Source: Cerasicoccus maritimus
GTDB taxonomy: Bacteria; Verrucomicrobiota; Verrucomicrobiia; Opitutales; Cerasicoccaceae
Direction: 5' to 3'
Length of the DNA stretch: 64,000 bases
NCBI GenBank assembly: GCA_031296935.1
Contig: JAVDPD010000016.1
Span: 59,704-123,703 of the forward strand
Of this stretch, positions 15,526 to 25,500 are shown in pieces. The first letter of the stretch is position 1. Each line of letters starts with the position of its first letter. The notes beneath the pieces were generated by a model. That model did no database searches and was not told where the DNA came from. It saw only the letters and a list, made by a program, of their open reading frames with translations. The translations under genes were made by a program, and so were the position numbers.

Positions 15526-18500
15526 TCAGTTGCTCGCTTGGAGCGAGACTTCCTGAGCTATCTCGAGCTCGCCATCACTAACGCAAAAGCGAATCACGTA
15601 ACTGCCCGCCGTGCTCAGCACGACTGAGGCATTGGCGGACGTGGCGTTGGTAAACGTCGCTGCGCCGGGGCCGCTGACCAGCTCCCACTGGTAGCTCAAG
15701 CCGGGGGTGGCGGGAATGCCGTCGTCGGTCGCTGAGCCGTTGAGCGCAATAGCGGCGCCGGTGGAAACATCGGCCGTGGCAATGCTGCCGGAGGTGGCGG
15801 CGGTGAAGTCCGCCGCGGCTTCGGCTGGCCCGGTGCCTGTTGGCGAGGCGCTGCTGGTCGACAGGTAAAGATTGTCGAAGTAAACGCCGTCTTCGCGCAT
15901 CCAGACGTTGACGGTGTATTCGCCCGCGCTGGGGATGGTGATCTTCGCCGCCTTGTAATTATATCGGTTGCTCCACGACCACGCGCCATCGGTCGGCGTA
16001 TCGACGCCATACAGGCCGAACGTTTGGGGGCTGCCATCGAGCCCATAGTGCACCGAATCGTCCACGTTGCTAGCGCCATACAAACGCGCCCAGACGTAGT
16101 AGGTTCCCGGTTCGCTGAAATACAGGGTGTAGTCCAGGCGCGGGCCGGTGGTGGTGTCGCCGGAGTTTTTACCGGTGTTCGATGGGCTGGTCAGCACGCC
16201 GCTGCCGGAGTAGCCGGATTGCGCGGTGGTGAAGGTCCAGCTGTCGCCAGCAAAGTCGCCCGAGCCCGCAATGGAGGCAGCGAAGTTTTCCGCTTCGATG
16301 GCAAACGTCGAGCCGACCGTGTATTCCGGGATGTCAATGTCGGTCGTCGGCGGGGTGTTGGTCAATATGCCGTAGCCAACATCGCCAGCGCCGGTGGGCG
16401 TGGCGCTGCCGGTGGTCAGGTAAAGCTTGTCGAACCACACGCCGTCTTCGCGCATCCAGATGTTGATGGTGTGGCTACCCGCGCTACTGATTGTGATTTT
16501 CGTTTTCACGAAGTTGGCGTAGGTGCTCCACGACCACTCGCCATCGGCGGGCGTGTCGACGCCGTAGCGTCCGTAGGTCTTGGGGCTGCCATCGAGCCCG
16601 ATGTGGATTGAGTCATCGACATTGCTGCCGCCATATAAACGCGCCCACACGGTGTAGGTGCCCGGCGTGGTGAAATACACTTCGTAATTCAAGCGCGGGC
16701 CGATGGTGGTGTCGCCAGAGTTGTTGCCAACATTGCTGTCGCTGGTCATCGCGCCGCTGCCGGTGTAGCCCGGTTGCTGATCGCTAAAAATCCAGCTGTG
16801 CCCGGCAAAGGCGCCCGTACCGTCGGCGATGCTGCTGTAGTTCTCGGCTTCAATCGTCAACGCGCTGCCAAACTCCACATGGTCGCCAACGGGTTGGCTG
16901 TCGAGCACGGTCAAGACCGCCGTGCGCGTGGTCGTGAGGCCGTCGCTGGAGACCGCCGTCAGCAGCACGTTGTAGCGTCCTTCTGCGGTGAAGCGAACGC
17001 TCGTGCGCGCAGCGGTTGGCTGATCGATTTGCGCGCCGCTGGGGGCGTCGACAATGCTCCAGCTCAGTGAAGAAGGCGTATCGTAATCTGCCCAGCTGGC
17101 TTCGAGCACGGCGAGTTGATCCGTGGTATAAACGCCATAGTCGTGCGCCGGTTGAGCGATCTCCAACGTTTCAATCGTCAGCGGAATGTAGAGCGTGCCG
17201 TTGCCTGGCGTGCCGACCACGAGGCGCTCGCCCGCAAAGGCCAGCTTGAGGCGATAGCGTTGGGGCAGACCATTATCGAGCGTGAGCCAAGTCGCGCCGC
17301 CATCTTCGCTGAGCAGGATGCCGCCTGCTTCGTCGAGCGAGACCGCGATGCGGTCATTGAGCGGATCGACGGCCAGGGACTGCACGCCCTGATTGAGCAC
17401 GCGGGTCCACGTTTCGCCATTGTCGCTGCTGCGATGCAGACCATAGTAAGATTCGCCTGCGTAGTAAACGCCGCTCTCGGTGGCGGATGCATGCACCTGC
17501 GTGAATCGCCCGCCATTCAGGCTGATCGTTGCCTGGGCCCAGTTGTCATTGTCGCTGTCGCGGTAGTAAATTTTACCACTGGTCGTGGCGACCATCGAGC
17601 CGTTGAAATTGCGCGCGAGCTGATGGCCGGTATCCCAAATCGACGACTGGAAAAAGCTCGATGAAGACGGTAAACCGGCGCTGTCCCAAGACCACGTGTC
17701 GCCGCCGTCGGCGCTGGCCCACACGCCGCCTCCGGTCGAGGAAACCGCGCCTGCCACGGTGATGTAAATTTTCTGCGGGTCGCTGGAGTCCACGGCGATG
17801 GAGTTAACGAGCCACTCGTCGATATCGTCGCCATTCGTGTCGGGATCCTTGGGCACGTTGGTCATGTTTTGGCGGCCAAAGCTCACGCCGCCATCCGTGC
17901 TTTGGTAAACCGTGTTGGAATACCAGCCGACATACCAGTTATGGTTGCCCACGATGTAAACGGTGTCCGGATCGGACGGCGCCACAGCGATGGCCTTGCA
18001 ATTCGTTGTCGAGCCTGCGCGCGTGGGAAAGGAGTCCGCGCCGTCGGTCGAGCGGTAGTAACCGTTGTCGGCCATCGCCATGTGCACGATGCTGGCGTCG
18101 CTTGGGTCGGTCGCCACATCGTGGATGACGGTGTTTTCAATGCCGTCGATGGTCAGCGTCCAATTGGCGCCGGCGTCCCAGGTTTGGTGGACCGAATAAT
18201 AATCGGTGAAGAACCAGTGGTCTTCGTCGGTCGGGTCGATCACCACCGAGGCCGTGGCGCGGCCAAAGTGATCCCACTCGCCGGCAACGGTCTTCGCATA
18301 CCAGTCGCCTTGATAACGACCCACGTTGCTGACCAAATTCCAGTCTGCACTCAGCGGTTGCTTGATGTAAAACGTGCCGGAACCGCTGCCGACCAGGAGA
18401 AAGTCAGAACCTGCGGCGAGGGCTTGATAACTGCTGCCCCACATGGGCGAGGGAGACGACGAGCTCGTCAACGAGAGGCCGGTCGAATCGTCTGTCCACG

Positions 18501-19377
18501 TCACGCCAAGGTCGTCGGTGTATTCAATGCGGCGCGCGTCGCGGATCGCATACCAGCGACTGGCGTTGGTCGGGCTTTGCACCATTTCGCGCGGCGCGGT
18601 GCTGGCGACGGTTGTCCAAGTGGAGCCGCCGTTGTCCGTGCGAAAAAGGCCGCCAGTGAGCGTCGTGTATTGGCGGGTCGATGTCCACGTATCGATGGTG
18701 GACATCGTCCTCGCTTCCGCACACACAAAGATACGGTTGGCGTTGGCGCGGTCGATCTTCAGGTCGGTCACGTAGTGGTTCTGCAAGTTCAGCGAAGTCC
18801 ACGTGGTGCCGCCATCAGTGCTTTTGTAAACATCGCTGCCGGGCGCGACGTAGATGGTGTCGTCGTCGGCAGGCGAACGCTGCATGATGCGACCGGCGCT
18901 GCGGTTGCCACCGTTGCCATAGACTTGGCAGTCGAGCGTCTTCGTCCAGCTTTGCCCGCCATTGCTGCTGATGTAGATGCCTTGGCGTGGTGCCCAGCGC
19001 GTGCCGCCGGCGGCAATGAGCTTGTCCGGATCATCGGGGTCAACGAGCAGGTCGCGCACGCAGTCGAGACTTTGAGGGCTCACGGAGTTGTGGACCATGT
19101 ACCAGTTGCGGCCGTTGTCATCGGAGCGGAAGATGCCGCCCACGTCGCTGTGCGCGTAGAGGATGTCGGGGTCGGCTTCGTTCATGACTACATTGAGCAT
19201 GTAGCCGCCGCCGCCCATTTTGCTGGAGAGCCAGCGGCCATTGACAGCTTCGTTGTAGTCGGGGTTGAACACTGTATCCACAATGCCGTTGGCGTCGGGA
19301 CGCAGGGGGTTGGTCGCAAGGCAGATCGCGGGGAGTGCGATGCTTGCGAGGAGGGGTAGGACTATTGGTTTGAGCAT
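15526..19377 (-). CDS. Exported modular GH74-like protein with two carbohydrate-binding modules
   Basis: The 1283-residue protein has a signal peptide (cut near CLAT). An Asp-box double propeller (about 23-734) is homologous throughout to the protein encoded just downstream: both share SSKMGGGGYMLNV-type and HSDVGGIFRSDD segments. A PKD/Ig-like linker follows (about 745-835), then two tandem CBM6/35-like modules (about 839-997 and 1026-1180). These repeat the pattern IEAEN, NSGDTT.GPRL, YVWARLYG and WMREDGV. A last Ig/PKD-like domain (about 1196-1283) closes the protein. It should be secreted and hydrolyse a plant or algal polysaccharide while held to it by the modules. It appears to be a duplication of the smaller enzyme with added binding domains. 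Confidence 0.82.
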   Translation of the reverse strand: MLKPIVLPLLASIALPAICLATNPLRPDANGIVDTVFNPDYNEAVNGRWLSSKMGGGGYMLNVVMNEADPDILYAHSDVGGIFRSDDNGRNWYMVHNSVSPQSLDCVRDLLVDPDDPDKLIAAGGTRWAPRQGIYISSNGGQSWTKTLDCQVYGNGGNRSAGRIMQRSPADDDTIYVAPGSDVYKSTDGGTTWTSLNLQNHYVTDLKIDRANANRIFVCAEARTMSTIDTWTSTRQYTTLTGGLFRTDNGGSTWTTVASTAPREMVQSPTNASRWYAIRDARRIEYTDDLGVTWTDDSTGLSLTSSSSPSPMWGSSYQALAAGSDFLLVGSGSGTFYIKQPLSADWNLVSNVGRYQGDWYAKTVAGEWDHFGRATASVVIDPTDEDHWFFTDYYSVHQTWDAGANWTLTIDGIENTVIHDVATDPSDASIVHMAMADNGYYRSTDGADSFPTRAGSTTNCKAIAVAPSDPDTVYIVGNHNWYVGWYSNTVYQSTDGGVSFGRQNMTNVPKDPDTNGDDIDEWLVNSIAVDSSDPQKIYITVAGAVSSTGGGVWASADGGDTWSWDSAGLPSSSSFFQSSIWDTGHQLARNFNGSMVATTSGKIYYRDSDNDNWAQATISLNGGRFTQVHASATESGVYYAGESYYGLHRSSDNGETWTRVLNQGVQSLAVDPLNDRIAVSLDEAGGILLSEDGGATWLTLDNGLPQRYRLKLAFAGERLVVGTPGNGTLYIPLTIETLEIAQPAHDYGVYTTDQLAVLEASWADYDTPSSLSWSIVDAPSGAQIDQPTAARTSVRFTAEGRYNVLLTAVSSDGLTTTRTAVLTVLDSQPVGDHVEFGSALTIEAENYSSIADGTGAFAGHSWIFSDQQPGYTGSGAMTSDSNVGNNSGDTTIGPRLNYEVYFTTPGTYTVWARLYGGSNVDDSIHIGLDGSPKTYGRYGVDTPADGEWSWSTYANFVKTKITISSAGSHTINIWMREDGVWFDKLYLTTGSATPTGAGDVGYGILTNTPPTTDIDIPEYTVGSTFAIEAENFAASIAGSGDFAGDSWTFTTAQSGYSGSGVLTSPSNTGKNSGDTTTGPRLDYTLYFSEPGTYYVWARLYGASNVDDSVHYGLDGSPQTFGLYGVDTPTDGAWSWSNRYNYKAAKITIPSAGEYTVNVWMREDGVYFDNLYLSTSSASPTGTGPAEAAADFTAATSGSIATADVSTGAAIALNGSATDDGIPATPGLSYQWELVSGPGAATFTNATSANASVVLSTAGSYVIRFCVSDGELEIAQEVSLQASN

Positions 19378-19569
19378 AAAGGGGAGAACCGCACGACGGT
19401 GCGCGCAATCGAGCTCATTGGGGGCGGGGCTGATTACTGGTAGAAGTTTTCCAGCAGCTTATTGAATCTGGCGTATCGTTAAAATTTTTTGTCCGTGTTA
19501 CAGTCACAGTCGATCATGCGACTCGCCAACGAATCGGCCGCCTCCATGACTCACCAGCTTTCCGTTCTT

Positions 19570-19587
19570 CCCGATCTTCCTGTTTAA
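19570..19587. repeat. Partial copy of the nested terminator-type element
   Basis: The string from 19571 to 19587 matches the right arm of the nested hairpin at 33791-33848, including CCGATCTTCCTGTTTAA. The left arm is not present here. It lies 20 bases past the beta-glucuronidase stop on the downstream side, so it is probably a decayed copy of a dispersed intergenic element. Confidence 0.5.
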
Positions 19588-19606
19588 AAAGAAGTGGCTG
19601 GCCCCT

Positions 19607-21352
<1,746 letters not shown>

Positions 21353-23446
21353 TTAATTTTGCGAAACTTGCGCGGGGTCGTCGTTGCTCACGTTGACTAG
21401 GTAGGGGGCGGACCACTCAGCGCCGTCCTTAAGCGCGCGAATTTTCAGCGTGTAGGTGCCGGGCGCGAGGTCGCTGATTTTCGCTGCGCCCTTGAGGCCG
21501 CGCACTTCGAGTGTTTGCGTGGCACCGCCGTCTTGCTGGTAGGAGATTTCGTAATCGTCGTTTTCGTCGACCACGCTGTAGCCGACCATGATCGCGTTGG
21601 GCAGCGGGACGGCCGCCAGGATGTAAACCTCGTCCACCGGGCGCTCGGCCGGGATGAGCGCCATCGTGGGCAGCGGTTCGTCGTTGGCTTCGTCGGTAAA
21701 GAGCTCGCGCATTTCGTAGGCCACGGCCTTGGGCTGGCGCCACACATTGTAGACGCCCCACGCGCGGTTTTCAGTGGCCGGCGTGCCGCCGAAGTGGCTG
21801 CGGTAATCGTTGTAACTCCAGATCGCGCAACCGACCACGTAGTCGTAATTTTTCAACGCCACGATCTCTTCCTTGAGCTGCTCGTGGAGCTTGCCTTCGT
21901 CGAGGTGATTGCCCACCTGGCTCTTGCCGAGCTCGGACACAAAGATTGGCTTGTCCGGCCAAATCTTGTGCAGCTTTTCGACCTGGCCCGGGGCGCCGCC
22001 GTAGCTGTTGTGCATCATGATGTCCACCACGTCGTTCGGGTCGATGCCGGGTCCGTTGGCGCCGGTGGCGGTGTTGCTCACGTAAGTCTTGAGGCGGGTT
22101 GGGTCGAGCGTGCCGACGTATTCAATCATCGTGCGAACGTATTCATACACGCGCCAGCTCATCTGCTGGCCCTTGTGCTTTTGCTCGGCGAGCTCGTTGC
22201 CCACGGACCAGCCAATGATCGACGGGTGGTTAAAGTCGCGGTTGATCATTTCCTTGAGCCAGATTTTCGTTTGCTCGTTGTTAGGCCACACCTGCGGGTC
22301 GGTCTTGCTCCACACCGGAATTTCCTCGATGAGCAGGTAGCCCACTTCGTCGCAATAGGCGAGCAGCTCGGGCGTCTGCGCGTGGTGGGCAATGCGGGAG
22401 AAGCGCGCGCCCATCGCCATCATCGCATCGATGTCAAACTTCACCAAATGCTCGGGGTCGGTCTGCCCGTAGGCGCGGTGCGTGGCCACGCGGTTGAAGC
22501 CGCTCACGTGCAACTCTTTGCCGTTGAGCAACAGCTTGGCGTCGACCGTGGCAATCTTGCGAATGCCGAAGCGGTCGCTCTTTTTGCTGATGATGGTTTG
22601 GCCCTGCTGCACACGCGTGAGCAGCTCGTAAAGATACGGGTTATCCAAGTCCCACAGCGTTGTCTCATCGGCGCTCAGCGCGAACTTCAGCTCCACAGTT
22701 TGCGTGGAGCCGGGCTCGAGCGAAATCTTTTTCTGGGCAAGTTTGCCATGCGGCTTTTGGCTCTTCCAACTGACGATGCGCGCAAGCACTTCGCCGTGGA
22801 AAGTGGTGTCGCCGAGATTGCGTAAAACCACGCGCACATCGACCTGCGCCGTGCCGTTTGCGAGGTCGGGCTCGGCAATGATCATCTGCCGCTCCACCTG
22901 CACTTGGCCGCCGCGAATCAACTCCACCTTCTGGTGAATGCCGCCCCACTTCCACCACGCGCCGCGGTTGTAAGTGTTGTCCACGGACACGGCCAAGGTG
23001 TTTGTTTCACCGGCGCGCAGCACCTGGTCGACATCGAATTCAAAGGGCGTGTAGCCGCCGACATGCTCGCCGAGGTATTGGCCGTTGAGCCATACTTTGG
23101 CCGTCTGATATACCGCGCCAAAATGCAGGCGCACAAAGCCGCTTTTCCAGTCCGCTGGCGTGGTGAACTGCGTTACGTAATACGCTGTGCCCTTGAAGTG
23201 CGCGTAGTCGTTTTCCGTGTCCCAACTGCCGGGCACTGCCATGATGGCCCAGCCTGCGGTGTCGTAGCCGGGCTGCGTCCACGCGTCGTTGTTAGCGAGT
23301 GATTTGTCGGTGGAAAACTTCCACACGCCGCCGAGGTTTTGCGTTTGCTCTGCATTGCAAAGTAAGGCGGCGAGCAACAGCCACGCGAACGCCAAGGCGC
23401 GGGCAGGGTGCAAGTGAACGGAAAAGTTTTGCGGCAAGCGTCGCAT
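21353..23446 (-). CDS. Exported glycoside hydrolase family 2 protein
   Basis: The 697-residue protein has a long basic n-region and a hydrophobic segment ending near CNAEQ (signal peptide of about 32 residues). A jelly-roll domain (about 38-180), an Ig-like domain (about 185-300) and a GH2 barrel follow, with the acid/base E418 in SVGNELA and the nucleophile E505 in FVSELGK. A C-terminal beta-sandwich of about 80 residues follows (about 610-690). The glucuronate N-x-K motif of its neighbour is not present, so a beta-galactosidase, mannosidase or other beta-glycosidase is more likely. It would act in the periplasm on oligosaccharides released by the GH74-like enzymes. The gene is the first of the cluster on the minus strand. 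Confidence 0.9.
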   Translation of the reverse strand: MRRLPQNFSVHLHPARALAFAWLLLAALLCNAEQTQNLGGVWKFSTDKSLANNDAWTQPGYDTAGWAIMAVPGSWDTENDYAHFKGTAYYVTQFTTPADWKSGFVRLHFGAVYQTAKVWLNGQYLGEHVGGYTPFEFDVDQVLRAGETNTLAVSVDNTYNRGAWWKWGGIHQKVELIRGGQVQVERQMIIAEPDLANGTAQVDVRVVLRNLGDTTFHGEVLARIVSWKSQKPHGKLAQKKISLEPGSTQTVELKFALSADETTLWDLDNPYLYELLTRVQQGQTIISKKSDRFGIRKIATVDAKLLLNGKELHVSGFNRVATHRAYGQTDPEHLVKFDIDAMMAMGARFSRIAHHAQTPELLAYCDEVGYLLIEEIPVWSKTDPQVWPNNEQTKIWLKEMINRDFNHPSIIGWSVGNELAEQKHKGQQMSWRVYEYVRTMIEYVGTLDPTRLKTYVSNTATGANGPGIDPNDVVDIMMHNSYGGAPGQVEKLHKIWPDKPIFVSELGKSQVGNHLDEGKLHEQLKEEIVALKNYDYVVGCAIWSYNDYRSHFGGTPATENRAWGVYNVWRQPKAVAYEMRELFTDEANDEPLPTMALIPAERPVDEVYILAAVPLPNAIMVGYSVVDENDDYEISYQQDGGATQTLEVRGLKGAAKISDLAPGTYTLKIRALKDGAEWSAPYLVNVSNDDPAQVSQN

Positions 23447-23584
23447 GACAACGGGTGAGGGGATCGGTTCGCGGGTTAATTAAGTCTATGAAGCAAACCA
23501 CAAATTGCCATGCGAACGTTGGCGAAGAAATCTACCTGCCGCTGATACTGTCACATCGTGAGTGGGGATTCCATCTGAATAAAA

Positions 23585-23610
23585 GGTAGCGACCAGCGTC
23601 CTCGCTGGCC
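23585..23610 (+). repeat. REP-like unit, left copy
   Basis: GGTAGCGACCAGCG begins a 26-base unit that contains its own hairpin (CCAGCG TCCT CGCTGG). The inverted partner lies at 23705-23730 with 24 of 26 positions matching. This paired arrangement is typical of REP/BIME-type intergenic repeats. Confidence 0.7.
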
Positions 23611-23704
23611 AAGGGTGGAACCAATAGAAGGAATAGGACCGCGCTAGCACCGTATCCGTGAATGGCGATTTTCTGTTCAACCATCTGTTATCAGCCTACA
23701 TCGT

Positions 23705-23730
23705 GGCCAGCGGGGACGCTGGCCGCTACC
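23705..23730 (-). repeat. REP-like unit, right inverted copy
   Basis: The unit reads GGCCAGCGGGGACGCTGGCC followed by GCTACC and is the reverse complement of 23585-23610 with two mismatches. Its own hairpin is CCAGCG GGGA CGCTGG. The two differing positions sit in the loop and in one stem base. Confidence 0.7.
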
Positions 23731-23836
23731 TCAGTGTGATTGATTCGAACGAAGAGGCAGCGTGGCGGCTTGCTTTGCCTGCTATGACCTTGGGCAAATG
23801 GCAAGCCGCACCCGACCTCGTACAGCTCGATTAGCC

Positions 23837-23855
23837 ATTTGCCCAATGGGCAAAT
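23837..23855. repeat. Near-palindrome ATTTGCCCAATGGGCAAAT
   Basis: The 19-base sequence is palindromic apart from its central base. The same core in the opposite orientation occurs at 58357-58374, downstream of guaA. It may be a small dispersed repeat or operator; function unknown. Confidence 0.6.
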
Positions 23856-23898
23856 CCGGATGCAACGCATCCGCCGGTCCAGCCGGAGGCTGGCTGGG

Positions 23899-24303
23899 TT
23901 AGCGGGGGAAGTAGGTTTCGAAGTGTTGGATGATATCTTTGGGCGGCTTGAGCGGGCGGCCTTCGGGGCTCATGAACGCATGACGTGAGCTGCCGGTGAC
24001 AAGGAGCTCGTCGCTGCGGCGGACCTCGTAACTAATGTTGATGCGCAGCGTGGGCGGCTCATCGATGAAGCAGGTCACGGTGAGGCGATCATCGAAATGG
24101 GCGGACTTTTTATAACTGGCGCTGATGTCGAGCACGGGCAGCAGGTAGCCGCGGGACTCGAGGTCGCGGTAGCTCAGGCCGATGTTGTCGAGCATCTCCA
24201 CACGGCACATTTCGAACCACACGAAGTAGTTGGTGTGGTAAACAATGCCCATCTTGTCGGTTTCAGCGTAACGGACGCGGATGTTGGTGGTGGATGAAAT
24301 CAC
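23899..24303 (-). CDS. YbgC-like acyl-CoA thioesterase
   Basis: The 134-residue protein is a hot-dog-fold thioesterase of the 4-hydroxybenzoyl-CoA group. The signature RYAETDKMGIVYHTNY contains catalytic D16, followed by FVWFEMCRVEML, which fits the central helix. Members hydrolyse short-chain acyl-CoA or acyl-ACP in the cytoplasm; the Tol-Pal associated YbgC is one example, but no tol genes are adjacent here. The start ATG is at 24303. The gene stands alone on the minus strand. Confidence 0.9.
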   Translation of the reverse strand: MISSTTNIRVRYAETDKMGIVYHTNYFVWFEMCRVEMLDNIGLSYRDLESRGYLLPVLDISASYKKSAHFDDRLTVTCFIDEPPTLRINISYEVRRSDELLVTGSSRHAFMSPEGRPLKPPKDIIQHFETYFPR

Positions 24304-24390
24304 GCTGGCAGGATGGCCCCCTCACGCCGTTTGCCAAGCATTTTGACTTGGCGTAGCGAACTTCAGCCGCGAACATGAGTCTTTTTACGA

Positions 24391-24690
24391 ATGCTTATTT
24401 CATCTAAATTGCCGGGTTATGTTAAGTGGCCGCTGCGTTTCCTCGTCTACTTCCTCGGCGTAGTCACGTTTCTGGGGCTCTCGGGGGCCGTGGTGTTCCT
24501 GCTGGTGGGCGCGATGACGAACCCGGATAAAGGTGCGCTCGAGCGCTTCTTCTACGGCTTTCGCCTCGGCGCGGAGCTGGGCGGTAAGGTGTGGGCACCG
24601 GCCATTAGCCTCGTGCTCTGTGTGATGCAGGCCCACAACGAAAAGCAAAAGCGCGCGCAGGCTCAAGTGGAGCAGGACCATGAAATTTAA
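24391..24690 (+). CDS. Small hypothetical membrane protein
   Basis: The 99-residue protein has a strong transmembrane helix near residues 17-42 (FLVYFLGVVTFLGLSGAVVF) and a second hydrophobic stretch near 68-80. The C-terminus is charged and rich in Gln/Lys. I do not recognise a family. The stop overlaps the start of the next gene by about ten bases, suggesting that the two are translated together. No function is inferred. Confidence 0.6.
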   Translation: MLISSKLPGYVKWPLRFLVYFLGVVTFLGLSGAVVFLLVGAMTNPDKGALERFFYGFRLGAELGGKVWAPAISLVLCVMQAHNEKQKRAQAQVEQDHEI

Positions 24691-25273
24691 GCAGCGCCTC
24701 ATCATTTTTGGCTTCGGTGCGTTGATGGGTGCCGTGATCGTTACGGTGATTAAGGCCCAACGCGCGCGCGACAACAAGCCCAACGAGCTCGCGGCCATGA
24801 CTGCCCCGAAGACCGACGTGGAAATCCAGCGCGAGGTCGTGCCCGGCATTCTCCAGGCCTACAAGGAGCGTCAGGTGCCGATGGAGTCGGACTTCATCAA
24901 GGCATCGAAACTTTACCCGCACCCGGACGAAAATACCTACCGCCGCGTGTTGATTCTTCAGGGCCAGGAAGAGCCGCAAACCCTGCGCATTGAGGAAACG
25001 ATCCTGAAAAAGCCACAGGGAGAATTCGTCGACAGCGTGCGCGTGATGTCCGCCGACCGCCTGGTGGTGACCCTCGACCCCGGCGCCAGCAGTAGTGACT
25101 TCTCGCATGCCATCCGCGACTGGGGCTACCGTGTCAAAGAACGCGCCGACAGACCCGACGCCTACGTTGTCACGCTTGGCGCCAAGGAGCCCGGAACTGT
25201 CTCCGAAGCCCTCACGCAGATCAAGGGCGTCTCTCGCGTGGTGAGTGCGCAGCCGCTTTACTTGGATCGTTAG
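24680..25273 (+). CDS. Hypothetical membrane-anchored protein
   Basis: The 197-residue protein has one N-terminal membrane helix (about 7-25, LIIFGFGALMGAVIVTVI), followed by a basic stretch and a soluble mixed alpha/beta part that would face the periplasm. The last 60 residues look like a ferredoxin-like alpha/beta unit (VRVMSADRLVVTLDPG and GVSRVVSAQPLYLD), perhaps an inhibitor- or protease-propeptide-like domain. The gene overlaps its upstream neighbour, and the pair may form one small membrane complex. I recognise no named family. Confidence 0.65.
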   Translation: MKFKQRLIIFGFGALMGAVIVTVIKAQRARDNKPNELAAMTAPKTDVEIQREVVPGILQAYKERQVPMESDFIKASKLYPHPDENTYRRVLILQGQEEPQTLRIEETILKKPQGEFVDSVRVMSADRLVVTLDPGASSSDFSHAIRDWGYRVKERADRPDAYVVTLGAKEPGTVSEALTQIKGVSRVVSAQPLYLDR

Positions 25274-25285
25274 TCGGGTTTCTAA

Positions 25286-25350
25286 AAGCCGCCTTGCTGG
25301 ACACGAAAAGTCACTGCGGCCTGATCGGCCAAGTTAGATGAAAACTGCTC
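25286..25350. repeat. 65-bp dispersed repeat, copy 1
   Basis: The stretch from AAGCCGCC to TGCTC is repeated in opposite orientation at 63918-63982 with two mismatches in 65 positions. It contains GGCCTGATCGGCC, which can form a small hairpin. It lies 13 bases past the stop of the upstream hypothetical gene. A degenerate third piece is seen near 33668-33700. Confidence 0.8.
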
Positions 25351-25500
25351 TTAGCGCTCAGTTGAGCTTTGCCGGGGAGGGGCGTTGAGGTCGAAATTTC
25401 ACCTCCCCCATACATACCCCGGTTTCTATATATCCTATAACCAGTCACGCGCTGGGCGATTTTTGTTGCCTCCGGCAAAGGTCTGCCAAGCAATGGCGGC

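Larger units (their letters stand above)
23447..23898. other. Repeat-rich noncoding stretch
   Basis: The 452 bases hold no convincing gene. They contain a REP-like inverted pair (23585-23610 and 23705-23730), a 19-base near-palindrome (23837-23855), and a GC-rich hairpin near 23880 (CCAGCC GGA GGCTGG) close to the thioesterase stop. The promoter of the exported GH2 gene should be at the left end. Confidence 0.65.

Noticed and set aside
17869-19359. Plus-strand open frame of 496 codons opposite the modular GH74-like gene
   Set aside because: The opposite strand encodes clear Asp-box repeats and a signal peptide; the plus-strand translation is Val/Ala/Arg rich without structure.
21515-22825. 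Plus-strand open frame of 436 codons opposite the exported GH2 gene
   Set aside because: The opposite strand keeps all GH2 motifs; this frame is an antisense shadow rich in His and Val.
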